Translations under genes and position numbers: made by a program
Source: Ulvibacterium sp.
Lineage (GTDB): Bacteria > Bacteroidota > Bacteroidia > Flavobacteriales > Flavobacteriaceae
Reading direction: 5' to 3'
Assembly: GCF_028285715.1 (NCBI RefSeq)
Contig: NZ_JANQOO010000020.1
Coordinates: 186,001 to 250,000 of the forward strand
Length of the DNA: 64,000 nucleotides
Notes under the pieces: generated by a model
What the model saw: the letters and a program-made list of their open reading frames with translations, nothing else
What the model was told of the DNA's origin: nothing
The model's database searches: none
In this document: positions 7,925 through 17,091 of the stretch, piece after piece
Layout of the letters: each line of letters starts with the position of its first letter
Position numbering within the stretch: the stretch's first letter is position 1

Positions 7925-10342
7925 TTATTCGTCCTTTAAGGTATCCACGGGATTCGCCACGGCAGCCTGAAAACTTTGCCAGCTTACGGTAAGCAACGCA
8001 ATAGTAAGGGCAGTGAGCCCGGCTAGGGCAAAAATCCACCAACTGATGTTCGTCTTATAGGCAAAGCCTGCTAACCATTGGTTCATGGTATACCAGGAAA
8101 TGGGTATGGCCATTACAAAGGCCAAACCAACCCATTTTACAAAGTCTTTGTTCAGCAACGATAAAATTTGTGCTATGGTTGCACCATTTACTTTTCGGAT
8201 ACCTATCTCCTTTTTTCTTTGGATACAGGTGTAGGAAGTCAATCCAAAAAGGCCCAAGGACGCTATCAGTATGGCCAAAATAGTAAAAATTTGGAAGGCG
8301 GAACCAAAGGCCCTGTCCTCGTTATATTGTGCCTCATATTTCTGGTCCAAAAAAGTATAGTTAAAGGTACTTTGGGGAAACAATTCGGTCCACTTGGCCT
8401 CAATTTGGGCAATTGCAGCTCTCATGCCCGAAGTTGTCGAAACATTATCATTAAATCGTACAAGGAGATTATCCCCATTGGACCTGTGCATCAGCATCAT
8501 TGGTTCAATTCCAGTCTTTAACCCAAAATGATGATAGTCCTCTATCACCCCGGAGATCACCCAGTCCAGTCCTCCAAACTTTACAGTTTTGTTAACGGCA
8601 TCTTCCATTTTGGAAATCCCCATATGTCTTACAAACTTTTCATTCAGGACAATTTGTTGGCTTTCGCCTTTAGCCGTTTTTTTGAAGGGTTCCCCAGCGA
8701 CAAATTCCAGTTGCATCAATTCAAAATAATCAGGGGCCACACTGTAGTTGTACGTTATTCTTTTGTCATCACGTGTTCCATCCGGGAATGTAATTCCAAC
8801 ACTTGAGTTTAAAGCATCATAACCTCCTCCCGGATAGGTCCTTGCCCCAGCCGTCCGCTGTACAAAGGGGAAGTTTTCCAATTCATTCTTAAAAGTCCGT
8901 AACTTATTTACAAATAGGGAATCTGGCATGGTATTTAGTACTTGCCCACTAAAAGCTACTACTTGGTCCAAGTTTGCACCAATGGGTTGATTCTGCAAAA
9001 ACTTGATTTGTTGCGTTACCACAATGGTGCCCATAAGCAAAATAATGGTGGCCAAAAACTGGCCCGTAATCAAGGCCTTTCTTATGGTCAAACCATTTTT
9101 GGAAGTCCTGATCTTTCCTTTTAGGGCCTTAGCGGGAGTATAATTACTTAACATAAAAGCTGGGTAGAGGCCGGATACCAAAGTCCCCATAACAATAAAT
9201 CCGATTATTGGTAGAAATGCTTTAACCGTTGAAAAATCCAAGGTCAATTCCATTCCGATGTAGCTATTGAAAAGGGGCAGCACGATCAATATGATGACTG
9301 TTGCTATGGTTATGGCAATGAAGTTCAATAAAAACGATTCCAAAAGCGACTGCAGGACAATTTGTGGCTTTTGGGCCCCGGCTACCTTTCGTATTCCCAT
9401 TTCCTTTGCTCTCTCCAAGGATTTGGCCGTTGAAAGATTTACATAATTCAACCAAGAAAGAATAATGATAATCAAGGCGATGGCCATTAAAAACCGTACC
9501 CTGCTTACACTTCCATTAGCCTCTGCTTCATAGGGTTTGTCCGAATAGAGATGAATATCCTCCAGAGGTTCAATATTATGCCTTTCATAGGGAAGGGCTT
9601 CTACTTTAAAATCCTTGATCTTTTCCTTTAGCTGACTTGCATCTGCCATGGGATCCAGTTTCAGGTAAGTGAAATACATATTCTGGTTCCAGGTATAGTC
9701 CCAATCACCTTTAAACGATTCCCAACTATAAAAAGACGTGAAGGAAATCAAAAAGTCGTTTTTTATATGTGTATTTCGAGTATCGTCCCCAAGGATTCCG
9801 GTAACGGAAAAACTTGGACTTCTTCCGTCAAATACCTTTAAGGTCTTACCTATGGCATCCTCATTGCCAAATATTTTTTCGGCCAATGATTGGGTCAACA
9901 CTATGGAGTAAGGTTCGCTCAATGCCTTTTCTACATCTCCCTTGCTGAGACTTCGATTAAAAATCTCAAAGTAGGAAGGGTCGGCGAGAGATCCGACATT
10001 TTCACCATAGATGGAATTGCCTTGTAGGAGTACAACCTCACTCATCCGCCTAAGTCGTACAAAATCCAATATTTCAGGAAATTCCTCCTTTAGTGTAGGG
10101 CCACTTACGATATAGGCATTTGCGTCCCCGGGAACCCACTCACCCCCTTCCAAGTAGTCCATAAACAAACGCTGCACATTTTCAGAACCTTTGAATTTAT
10201 CATAACTACGCTCATGATTTACATACAGCATGATTAAAACGAAAGAGGCAATGCCAATAGCCAGACCAAAAATGTTGATGAAGGAATACAGCTTGTTTTT
10301 AAACAGGTAACGGGTTGCAATTTTTAGGAATAGTTTGTACAT
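7925..10342 (-). CDS. P4: FtsX/MacB-type ABC permease (D-class)
   Basis: 805 residues, starting MYKLFLKIATRYLFKNKLYS, a deviating version of the family N-terminus. TM1 about 21-42, stalk IEPLEDIHLYS 257-267, TM2 281-305 with Trp in place of the usual Cys (LSWLNYVN), loop AKEMGIRKVAGAQ 312-324, TM3-TM4 about 333-398, TM5 422-444, periplasmic domain 2 to about 680, TM6 683-704 (IASLGLFGL, lacking the Cys seen in most relatives), loop KEIGIRKVNGAT 711-722, tail NPVDTLKDE. The start is fixed by homology. It follows P5 by 36 bp and is probably in one transcript with P6 and P5. Its C-terminal module is shared with P3. Confidence 0.94.
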   Translation of the reverse strand: MYKLFLKIATRYLFKNKLYSFINIFGLAIGIASFVLIMLYVNHERSYDKFKGSENVQRLFMDYLEGGEWVPGDANAYIVSGPTLKEEFPEILDFVRLRRMSEVVLLQGNSIYGENVGSLADPSYFEIFNRSLSKGDVEKALSEPYSIVLTQSLAEKIFGNEDAIGKTLKVFDGRSPSFSVTGILGDDTRNTHIKNDFLISFTSFYSWESFKGDWDYTWNQNMYFTYLKLDPMADASQLKEKIKDFKVEALPYERHNIEPLEDIHLYSDKPYEAEANGSVSRVRFLMAIALIIIILSWLNYVNLSTAKSLERAKEMGIRKVAGAQKPQIVLQSLLESFLLNFIAITIATVIILIVLPLFNSYIGMELTLDFSTVKAFLPIIGFIVMGTLVSGLYPAFMLSNYTPAKALKGKIRTSKNGLTIRKALITGQFLATIILLMGTIVVTQQIKFLQNQPIGANLDQVVAFSGQVLNTMPDSLFVNKLRTFKNELENFPFVQRTAGARTYPGGGYDALNSSVGITFPDGTRDDKRITYNYSVAPDYFELMQLEFVAGEPFKKTAKGESQQIVLNEKFVRHMGISKMEDAVNKTVKFGGLDWVISGVIEDYHHFGLKTGIEPMMLMHRSNGDNLLVRFNDNVSTTSGMRAAIAQIEAKWTELFPQSTFNYTFLDQKYEAQYNEDRAFGSAFQIFTILAILIASLGLFGLTSYTCIQRKKEIGIRKVNGATIAQILSLLNKDFVKWVGLAFVMAIPISWYTMNQWLAGFAYKTNISWWIFALAGLTALTIALLTVSWQSFQAAVANPVDTLKDE

Positions 10343-10378
10343 AGCTCTGATTCTTAACAGGACCTGCCGGTCTATTTT

Positions 10379-12748
10379 TTATTCGGTTCTTAAACTCTTC
10401 ACAGGATCGGCATTGGCTGATTTTAGCGATTGCCAACCTACGGTCAGTAAGGTAATCAATATGGCACAGCCTCCGGTTATTACAAATACGCTCCAGTGGA
10501 TTTGGATTTTATAGGCAAAACCTTGTAGCCAGTTATTCATAAAGTAATAAGCAACTGGTGATGCTATCAATACCGCCAACAAAACCAGTTTCATTAAATC
10601 CTTGGAAATAAGTGTTATAATACTTCCCACACTTGCGCCAAGCACTTTTCGGATGCCGATCTCCTTGGTCCTTTGTTTGGCCATAAACGTAGCGAGGCCA
10701 AAAAGACCTAAACATGAAATAAGTATGGAAATAATGGCGAAATAGTAGGCCAAAATCCCAGTCAGGGTCTCACTTCTATAGGCGGCCGCGTATTTCTCAT
10801 CCACAAATTCATAGTGTAAGGGCAAATCCGGTAAGGTTTCTGTAAATACGGTTTGCAACGAAGCCAAGGCCTCCTTGGTCTTTCCGGCTTGCAACTTTAC
10901 AAACATATTCCCGGCATTGTCAGGATCTAAAAGAAAAACCGCTGGTTGTATAGGTTCGTACAACGATCGGTTATGAAAATCCGTGAGTACCCCGATTATC
11001 TGCCGGGGTTTACGCCATAGCTGAATGCTTTTTCCTATAGGATCTTCAATCCCCATAATCTCAATGGCCTTTTCGTTAAGAACAATATTCAAAGTATCCG
11101 TACTACCCTCCTGATAATAACTACCCTCTTTTAACGGAATATCGAATACATCTGCAAAATTATGCGCTGTCCATAACAGGGAAAATTCAATGTTTTCCTG
11201 TTCCAAAGTCTTGCCCGGCCAACTGACCCCACTGGAAGAAGCCACCATATTTAAGGGGGAGGGACCGGCCAAGGTAACATCCTCAATGGCATTGGAAGTA
11301 AGCAGTTCATTACGTACCACCTCATACTTTGCGGTCAGAGCTTTATCCTGATGGATCGATACCAATTGTTCCTTCGCAATTCCCAAATCCTTTTGATCGA
11401 TATACTCGATCTGCAATCGTACCACCAGGGCTGCCACGATGAGAATTGAGGCCAATCCGAATTGTAGTACAACCAAAGCCTTTCTTAAGGATATGGTATT
11501 TTTCTGTTCCTGGCCCTGACCCTTTAATGCGGTGATAGGCCTAAAGGACGAAATGACCAGGGCCGGATAGATTCCGGAAAGCAAGGTGGCACCTACAAAA
11601 ACCACAAAAACACCCAACCAAATGAGCGGTTCCGCAAAGTTCAATGAAAGTTGTTTTTCTGCCAAACCATTAACGCTTGGTAAAAGCAACAGGGTGAACA
11701 TATAGGCAATCAAAAACGATATCCCGGTAATCAGGGACGTTTCGGTAAGGAATTGCCCCATAAGGTTGTTTCTTTTTGCCCCTATTACCTTGCGCACCCC
11801 TATTTCACCTGCTCTTTTGGTGGCATGGGCCGTGGATAGGTTTACAAAATTAATACATGAAATAATCAAAAGAAAAATAGCGGCCAGGGTAAATATCCTT
11901 ACATATTCTACACGGCCCCCACTCACCTGAGCCTTTTCATCAAACTGATTATAGAGGTAATTGTCCGAGAATTTTTGAAGAAAACAACCCTCTTTGAATT
12001 CTCCCTTTATGTTGGCTTGAAAGAGTTTGTTCAATTTTACGGAGACTTCCCCTGGATCAGCATCGGGTCGCAATAAAAAGGCGCCTTGCATTCCGTTGTT
12101 GCCCCACTCCAGCATCCAATCATTATCATTTAGGTATTTATCAAAGCTGTAATAAAAATCATTTTGAATGGAGGATTGTTTCGGAAAATCTTGGTATACA
12201 GCCTCGACGGTAAAGTCGCCATTATCTAAAATGGTTATGCTGCTTCCTATAGCTTTTTTGCGCCAACTAGAACCCCAAAATCGTTTTGCCAGATTTTCTG
12301 AAATGGCCAGGGCCTCAGGTTTTTTATCCAATTGGGTAATATCCCCCAATAGTATCGGAAAAGAGAAACTAGAAAAGAAATCGGCATTGGCAAAGGTGCC
12401 CGAAGCCCTAAAATCAACATTATCCAACTTTAGGTTATCCTCAAAACTACGGCCTAGGGTAATGTACTTCTCAATTTCGGGCAATTGTTCCTTGGCCGTC
12501 CTAAGAAGGGGGTAGGATATTCCGGCGTATACATCCAAAATTCCTTCTTCCAAGGGAATAGTGCGTTTTACCCGGTATAGTTGATCGTCATTGGCATGAA
12601 ACTTATCCATACTGAATTCATCCTGTACCCAAAGCAACATAAGAAAGGATACTGTTAAGGCAATGGAAAGCCCCAATACATTAATCGAGAAATAACCTTT
12701 ATTTTTAAGGAGACTTCTCCACGCTATTTTTAGATAGTTTTTAAACAT
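10379..12748 (-). CDS. P5: FtsX/MacB-type ABC permease (Y-class)
   Basis: 789 residues, N-terminus MFKNYLKIAWRSLLKNKGYF. TM1 about 21-42, Y-class-like stalk DNYLYNQFDEKAQVSGGRV, TM2 283-305 (SCINFVNLSTA), first loop AGEIGVRKVIGAK 313-325 (Gly replaces the usual Lys before EIG), TM3 337-357, TM4 375-398, TM5 425-445, periplasmic domain 2 with SWPGKT 509-514, IEDPIGKSIQLW 567-578 and GVLTDFHNRSL 586-596, TM6 667-689 (SCLGLFGL), loop KEIGIRKVLGAS 695-706, tail DPVKSLRTE. Only 9 bp separate it from P6 upstream, so the two are almost certainly cotranscribed. Confidence 0.95.
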   Translation of the reverse strand: MFKNYLKIAWRSLLKNKGYFSINVLGLSIALTVSFLMLLWVQDEFSMDKFHANDDQLYRVKRTIPLEEGILDVYAGISYPLLRTAKEQLPEIEKYITLGRSFEDNLKLDNVDFRASGTFANADFFSSFSFPILLGDITQLDKKPEALAISENLAKRFWGSSWRKKAIGSSITILDNGDFTVEAVYQDFPKQSSIQNDFYYSFDKYLNDNDWMLEWGNNGMQGAFLLRPDADPGEVSVKLNKLFQANIKGEFKEGCFLQKFSDNYLYNQFDEKAQVSGGRVEYVRIFTLAAIFLLIISCINFVNLSTAHATKRAGEIGVRKVIGAKRNNLMGQFLTETSLITGISFLIAYMFTLLLLPSVNGLAEKQLSLNFAEPLIWLGVFVVFVGATLLSGIYPALVISSFRPITALKGQGQEQKNTISLRKALVVLQFGLASILIVAALVVRLQIEYIDQKDLGIAKEQLVSIHQDKALTAKYEVVRNELLTSNAIEDVTLAGPSPLNMVASSSGVSWPGKTLEQENIEFSLLWTAHNFADVFDIPLKEGSYYQEGSTDTLNIVLNEKAIEIMGIEDPIGKSIQLWRKPRQIIGVLTDFHNRSLYEPIQPAVFLLDPDNAGNMFVKLQAGKTKEALASLQTVFTETLPDLPLHYEFVDEKYAAAYRSETLTGILAYYFAIISILISCLGLFGLATFMAKQRTKEIGIRKVLGASVGSIITLISKDLMKLVLLAVLIASPVAYYFMNNWLQGFAYKIQIHWSVFVITGGCAILITLLTVGWQSLKSANADPVKSLRTE

Positions 12749-12757
12749 AATGCACCT

Positions 12758-15136
12758 TTATTCTTCTTTTAAATTATCGACAGGATTGGTCCAGACCAAT
12801 TTCAACGTTTGTGTGCCCACGGAAAACCATACTAGTGCCAAAAGAAGCGCCATAGGCAAGGCAAAGAAGTACCAGTTTAAGTCAAAACGATAGGCAAATT
12901 CCTGTAGCCATTGTCCTCCTAAGTAGTAAGAAACAGGAATAGCGATGCCAAAACCAATCAATACCGGAATACTAAAGCTTTTTAAGAGCTTCCATACAAG
13001 CAGCAAGGCACTGGCCCCTAAAACCTTGCGTATGGATATTTCCTTTTTGCGTCTCTCGCACCAAAATCTGACGTAGGCGATCAACCCTAAAATCCCTATG
13101 CAGATGGAAATCATCGTAAACATATTGATGATAGCAGCAAATTGTCGGTCCTTATCATATTGGGCCTTAAAGTTGTCATCTACAAAATAGTGGTTGAAGG
13201 GGATACTGGGATACAATGTAGCCCATTTGCTTTCCAGTTTTCCCAATGTTTCTTTTACGCTGTTGGGGGCAATGGTAAGCGTAATTTTCATAAACTGTTC
13301 CGGCCATATTTTTAAGGATAATAACCCTACTTCCTCATGAAGGGATAAATAGTTAAAATCGTTCACTACCCCGATTACCGTACCATTGCCGCCCCATTGT
13401 TCAAAGGAGGCCCCCAAGATATCTTCGGGATTTTCATATCCAAAGGCCTTGACGGCAGCCTCGTTTAGGATAAGTGCCGAGGTCTCGTCCCCAGGTCCCT
13501 TTCTAAAATCCCTACCTGCTACAAGCTGCAGCCCATAGTTCTCGACAAAGCTGTAGTCTACGAGATTTAAATTTATTTCACCGTTGCTGCTCCGTCCGTT
13601 TACATCCAAAAGTTGTGTTGCTACCCCATTTGGTGTCTGTCCTGGGACATGGGAACTAAAGGTTACTGCCTCCACTCCAGGAATAGCCCCAAGTTCTTGT
13701 TTTAGAGACTCAAAGGCTGTTCCTACTGTCGAATTAGGGCCATAATCCAGCACGATTTTATGGTCGGTATCCATGCCTAAATCTTGATTTTGGATATAAT
13801 TCAACTGATAATAAATGATACATGACCCTATAACCAGGGCACTGGTTATGGTAAATTGAAATACCAGTAAAGATGTCCTTGTATTCAAGATGCTGTTGTA
13901 CTTACCATCCGGCTTGGGTTTATGGATGGTTGAAATCCTGGCAAACTTTATTGCTGGATAAATGCCTCCGAGTAAGGTCAATGCCAAAGGAATCAAGGGA
14001 AGTGCGGAAATAAAAAAGGGGTTCAAAAGGAAATCCGTGTCAAAATGGCCTCCCATAAGTTCTTCAAAAAATGGAAATGTCAGGAAGGCCAAAACCAGGG
14101 AAAGTACCGTAGCTAATGCCGTAAGTAACAGCGATTCTACAAAAAATTGCTTGAAAATATCGGGTTTGGAGGCCCCAATGGTCTTCTTCACGGAAACGTC
14201 CTTTGCCTCCACAGTAAGTTGTGCGGTCGTGAGATTTATAAAATTGGAGACCGCCAATAAAAGTATCATAATGCCAATGGCAAATAGGATATACAGGTTA
14301 GAACGCTTTCCTTTTGGTCCAAGTTCACCCAGCTTTGGGGAACTAAAATGTAATCCATCCAGAGGTTCGAATGAAAGTGTGTAACGATCATTGGTATTGC
14401 TCTCCTCAAGATACTGGGGAACGGTCCGTAATACTTGCTCCAAATTGGTGTTCCCTTCGTTTAACAATAGGTATGTGTTCATTGGAAACCACTCCCAATT
14501 CTCATTTACATTGGGCCTATTTTTGAGGAACGTTGCCATTGAAATCAAAAAATCAAACTGTAAGTGCGAATTAGAGGGAAGATTGCGGATTACGCCCGAA
14601 ACCGTAAATGGCACATCGTCATAAAGCAAAACCTTATTCAGGGCGTTTACACTTCCAAAGTATTTTTCGGCTGTACCTTCCGTAAGAATTATTTTATCCG
14701 GACCATCCAAGGCAGCTGATGGGTTTCCTGCAACCCAATCAAAATCGAACACCTCAAAAAATGAAGGGTCTGCATAGTAAATGTTCTCGCTCTCTGAGAA
14801 GAGTTTGTTCCCATATTTAATGGCATGACTTCCATATTCCTTGTTGATACGGACAAATTCCTCCACCGTCGGGGATTGAGCCTTCACATAAGGGCCTACC
14901 GGAACGGCGCTAAGACCCAACGAAAGGTTTCCGGTCGGAGAATCAATAGTGGTATTGATCTTAACTATTTTTGCGTAATTCGCGTGAAAAGTATCATAAT
15001 TCAACTCCTGATAAAGATAGATGGCAATATAAAAAAGGCTTACTATTCCTATGGCTAGGCTAAACAGTTTGGTAAAAGTGCTTCCTTTTTTGTTCCATAA
15101 TTTGCGACGTGCGATTTTAATGAAGTTGAACAACAT
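12758..15136 (-). CDS. P6: divergent FtsX/MacB-type ABC permease (D-class)
   Basis: 792 residues and one of the most divergent members. The N-terminus MLFNFIKIARRKLWNKKGST departs from the usual NYLKIAWRN. TM2 280-304 keeps the Asn pair (SNFINLTTA) but the first cytoplasmic loop reads AKDVSVKKTIGAS (311-323), changed from KEIGxRK. The second loop, KEISIRKVLGAS (698-709), is normal, and TM6 (GILGLIAY) lacks the usual Cys-Leu-Gly. The tail is NPVDNLKEE. Periplasmic domain 1 keeps DPSFFEVFDF and LPSNSHLQFDFL. It heads P6-P5-P4 behind the largest non-coding gap, which carries a copy of the candidate operator. Divergence of one loop suggests unequal roles of the two halves. Confidence 0.93.
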   Translation of the reverse strand: MLFNFIKIARRKLWNKKGSTFTKLFSLAIGIVSLFYIAIYLYQELNYDTFHANYAKIVKINTTIDSPTGNLSLGLSAVPVGPYVKAQSPTVEEFVRINKEYGSHAIKYGNKLFSESENIYYADPSFFEVFDFDWVAGNPSAALDGPDKIILTEGTAEKYFGSVNALNKVLLYDDVPFTVSGVIRNLPSNSHLQFDFLISMATFLKNRPNVNENWEWFPMNTYLLLNEGNTNLEQVLRTVPQYLEESNTNDRYTLSFEPLDGLHFSSPKLGELGPKGKRSNLYILFAIGIMILLLAVSNFINLTTAQLTVEAKDVSVKKTIGASKPDIFKQFFVESLLLTALATVLSLVLAFLTFPFFEELMGGHFDTDFLLNPFFISALPLIPLALTLLGGIYPAIKFARISTIHKPKPDGKYNSILNTRTSLLVFQFTITSALVIGSCIIYYQLNYIQNQDLGMDTDHKIVLDYGPNSTVGTAFESLKQELGAIPGVEAVTFSSHVPGQTPNGVATQLLDVNGRSSNGEINLNLVDYSFVENYGLQLVAGRDFRKGPGDETSALILNEAAVKAFGYENPEDILGASFEQWGGNGTVIGVVNDFNYLSLHEEVGLLSLKIWPEQFMKITLTIAPNSVKETLGKLESKWATLYPSIPFNHYFVDDNFKAQYDKDRQFAAIINMFTMISICIGILGLIAYVRFWCERRKKEISIRKVLGASALLLVWKLLKSFSIPVLIGFGIAIPVSYYLGGQWLQEFAYRFDLNWYFFALPMALLLALVWFSVGTQTLKLVWTNPVDNLKEE

Positions 15137-15229
15137 AATTTCCGTTTTTTGATGATTTTCCTTTTAGGAGATTCGTACTATGACTTTGCCAATTTGTCTA
15201 ATATTTAATTGTATTTATAGTACCGATGA

Positions 15230-15248
15230 GGGGGCCAAGATGGCCCCC
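15230..15248. repeat. GC-rich stem-loop in the P6 leader region
   Basis: GGGGGCCA-AGA-TGGCCCCC: a perfect 8-bp stem with a 3-base loop, 94 bp before the P6 start. There is no T-run on either strand, so a classic intrinsic terminator is unlikely; a leader RNA structure or regulatory hairpin is possible. Confidence 0.55.
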
Positions 15249-15373
15249 GTCTCAAGACACGCTATAAAGTGATGGAATCGAAGCCCTTAACTTTTCCTTC
15301 GATCTTCATGCCACATCCACAACATACTAACAATCAGTCTATTGCAAAATAGATTAAAAGAAAAAAGCGGCTA

Positions 15374-15413
15374 TATGTAAAATATTTGGACAAAAGGTGT
15401 ATAATATATTTAC
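15374..15413. promoter_or_regulatory. Second copy of candidate operator, upstream of P6
   Basis: 15374-15392 is identical over 19 bp to 7827-7845. After the same 5-bp spacing (15393-15397) comes TGTATAATATATTTAC (15398-15413), which matches the ideal inverse arm at 10 of 16 positions. One perfect and one degenerate half-site with unchanged spacing, again ahead of the first permease of a unit and 238 bp before its start, is what a shared operator would look like. The regulator is not in the window. Confidence 0.5.
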
Positions 15414-15480
15414 AAGGTTTGGGCGATACAATTGAGACTATGTTCTTAAAGGCAATAGGAATGGTTGGATTAATGACCCC

Positions 15481-15510
15481 AAAAGCAATAGTCCCATGAT
15501 ATGGGACTAT
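15481..15510 (-). terminator. Possible intrinsic terminator after the PKD gene
   Basis: ATAGTCCCAT-GAT-ATGGGACTAT (15488-15510) is a perfect 10-bp stem. On the minus strand it is followed by TTGCTTTT, an imperfect T-rich tract. It lies about 140 bp after the PKD-gene stop. The stem is AT-rich at its base and the tract is interrupted, so termination is plausible but unproven. Confidence 0.4.
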
Positions 15511-15647
15511 GTTCATCATAAGATTTGGAAAAGGGATAGGAAACGAGTTTATGTTCTTCGCGAAAAATGGAATTTCAGTACCAACCTGGTTATCGGGAAC
15601 CGTTTGCCCATGCTCGAGAGGTTGGAATACTTAAAAATCCTGTCAAA

Positions 15648-16844
15648 TTATCTTTTCAAACCAACTGGTTCTTGAGAAGAAAGGGCCAAAGATGGAGACT
15701 GTACAATAAGGTTGAAAGCTACTTCCTTATAACAACCTGGATCTTTTGGACGGGCCACCCGGGCCGTAATGGTTTCTGTGCCAACATCAAGATTACTCAT
15801 GTGGCTAGGGAGTGGATTACCCTTCTCATCAAAATAGGAAACAACTAGACCGCTCTGTCCGCCAAGAATGGTGGATTCAACTAAGGAGGTATCAAAAGCA
15901 TAGGAGGTACCCGTATCGGTAGTGGTTTCAAAGGCAAATAGATCGTCCACAGGGTATACCGTAATACTGTCCGTAACGCTTAAGGTTGTTGTGACCTTTA
16001 CTTCGCGCCATGCCTTCGTTGTAATTTTGGCCGTAATGGTATAGGTGCCTCCCGATGAAAATTCATGGTCCGGGTTGAGATCAGTAGAGTTGTTGTCTTC
16101 CGCAGAATCAGGATCTCCAAAATCCCAGGCTACAGTGGCGATTTGCTGACTATCGGTAAGATCAAAACTTGCCGATAGATCGGAGCAGGCGGAAATATAG
16201 TTGATTCGATAGTCGGAAATTCTATTGAGGGTGCCGAAAGCCTTTAAATAGTAATTGGGGGAAATTTCGCGCTGTGATACTGCCATGGTATATTCAGAAG
16301 TGGCATAATCCTTAAAGTAGGCCGAATCGGTTTCTCCCTTGGTAAAAGCCGCTTGAAGGAAATGCCCCTCTGACACAAGGGGAGTAACTTCAATAAATAC
16401 TTTTTTAATTAGGGAAGGGATAATCACGGGGGCATCGAAATTGATTTGTAATTTTTGTAGGGGTGTGGGCTTTGTAAAAGGTGAGGGCATCTCGGTGAGA
16501 GTGACATCCTGACTCGATCCTATCAATTTGGCAGGGTCAAAGGACTTTGGAAAATCCCCATCAATTTCGTAAACGTTGATACGGATCATTCCTAGGGCAT
16601 TCTGACCATACCATTGTCTGAATGCAATTTCTACCGAATCAAGTATAAGTTGGTCGTTTTCAGTGATGCCAAAATCTTCTAGCACAAAGGCCCTTCCGTA
16701 AGAAATACCAGGCTCATTGGACGGAGAACATTCTCCCGTTGTTTCCCCAATATTTTGGTTCAAGGTGATTTGCGCTTGGATTGAACAAGAAGTAAGTGCT
16801 AGAGTCAATGCGAAGATGAAGCAAAAGTAGTTTTGAGTTTTCAT
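15648..16844 (-). CDS. PKD-domain exported lipoprotein
   Basis: 398 residues. The N-terminus MKTQNYFCFIFALTLALTSC ends in a lipobox-like LTSC (Cys20), so lipidation is likely; signal peptidase I cleavage after SIQA is an alternative. Residues 30-205 form an unrecognised beta-rich region (GRAFVLEDFGI, RINVYEIDGDFP) of a kind seen at the start of flavobacterial secreted proteins. A PKD domain spans about 222-291 (VAWDFGDPDS 238-247, HEFSSGGTYTIT 260-271). Residues 295-383 resemble modules found before type-B sorting domains in type IX secreted proteins, but no such C-terminal domain follows: the chain ends SSQEPVGLKR. It lies 247 bp after the GH26 gene on the same strand. Function unknown; surface carbohydrate binding is conceivable. 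Confidence 0.75.
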   Translation of the reverse strand: MKTQNYFCFIFALTLALTSCSIQAQITLNQNIGETTGECSPSNEPGISYGRAFVLEDFGITENDQLILDSVEIAFRQWYGQNALGMIRINVYEIDGDFPKSFDPAKLIGSSQDVTLTEMPSPFTKPTPLQKLQINFDAPVIIPSLIKKVFIEVTPLVSEGHFLQAAFTKGETDSAYFKDYATSEYTMAVSQREISPNYYLKAFGTLNRISDYRINYISACSDLSASFDLTDSQQIATVAWDFGDPDSAEDNNSTDLNPDHEFSSGGTYTITAKITTKAWREVKVTTTLSVTDSITVYPVDDLFAFETTTDTGTSYAFDTSLVESTILGGQSGLVVSYFDEKGNPLPSHMSNLDVGTETITARVARPKDPGCYKEVAFNLIVQSPSLALSSQEPVGLKR

Positions 16845-17091
16845 AACAGCTTGTATTTTTTGAAGTTAGTTCAAGTGAAGCCCATCTAGGGCACCACTTG
16901 TTGCTTATGGTATTGCAAGGTCTAAATTAGGGGCAAGGTCTCCGTTCTCCATGTTTCGTCATGTAAACGGCGTATGTCATCTTTTAACCGGTTAGAATAC
17001 TTTCCCTGAGGTAGGGGTATTTAAGACCGCTATTTAGCACAGGGGTGATAAAAGGAATGTTCGGTAAGTTCTATCGGATAAATATTCCGGA
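16845..17091. other. Non-coding gap between GH26 and PKD genes
   Basis: 247 bp. I see no gene and no convincing TTG/TAnnTTTG Bacteroidota promoter, strong stem-loop or repeat. It must hold either the PKD-gene promoter or a long intercistronic spacer. Confidence 0.5.

Larger units (their letters stand above)
15137..15647. other. Longest non-coding stretch (511 bp): control region and 3' structures
   Basis: Between the PKD gene and P6. Contents: the P6 leader (CAAAAAACGGAAATT before ATG on the minus strand), a strong GC stem-loop (15230-15248) followed by GTCTCAAGAC (15249-15258, itself a 4-bp palindrome), the second candidate operator (15374-15413), a 10-bp direct repeat GACTATGTTC (15436 and 15505), and a perfect stem-loop at 15488-15510. 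The short reading frames here (for example 15334-15519 minus) show no family features and I do not call them. Confidence 0.6.

Noticed and set aside
15334..15519. 61-codon minus-strand frame in the P6/PKD gap
   Set aside because: Low-complexity hydrophobic sequence that includes the stem-loop and operator; no homology cue and no leader.
15520..15650. Frameshifted remnant of a type IX sorting domain after the PKD gene
   Set aside because: I read the downstream frames for the usual C-terminal patterns and found none I could defend, so I only note the absence of the domain.
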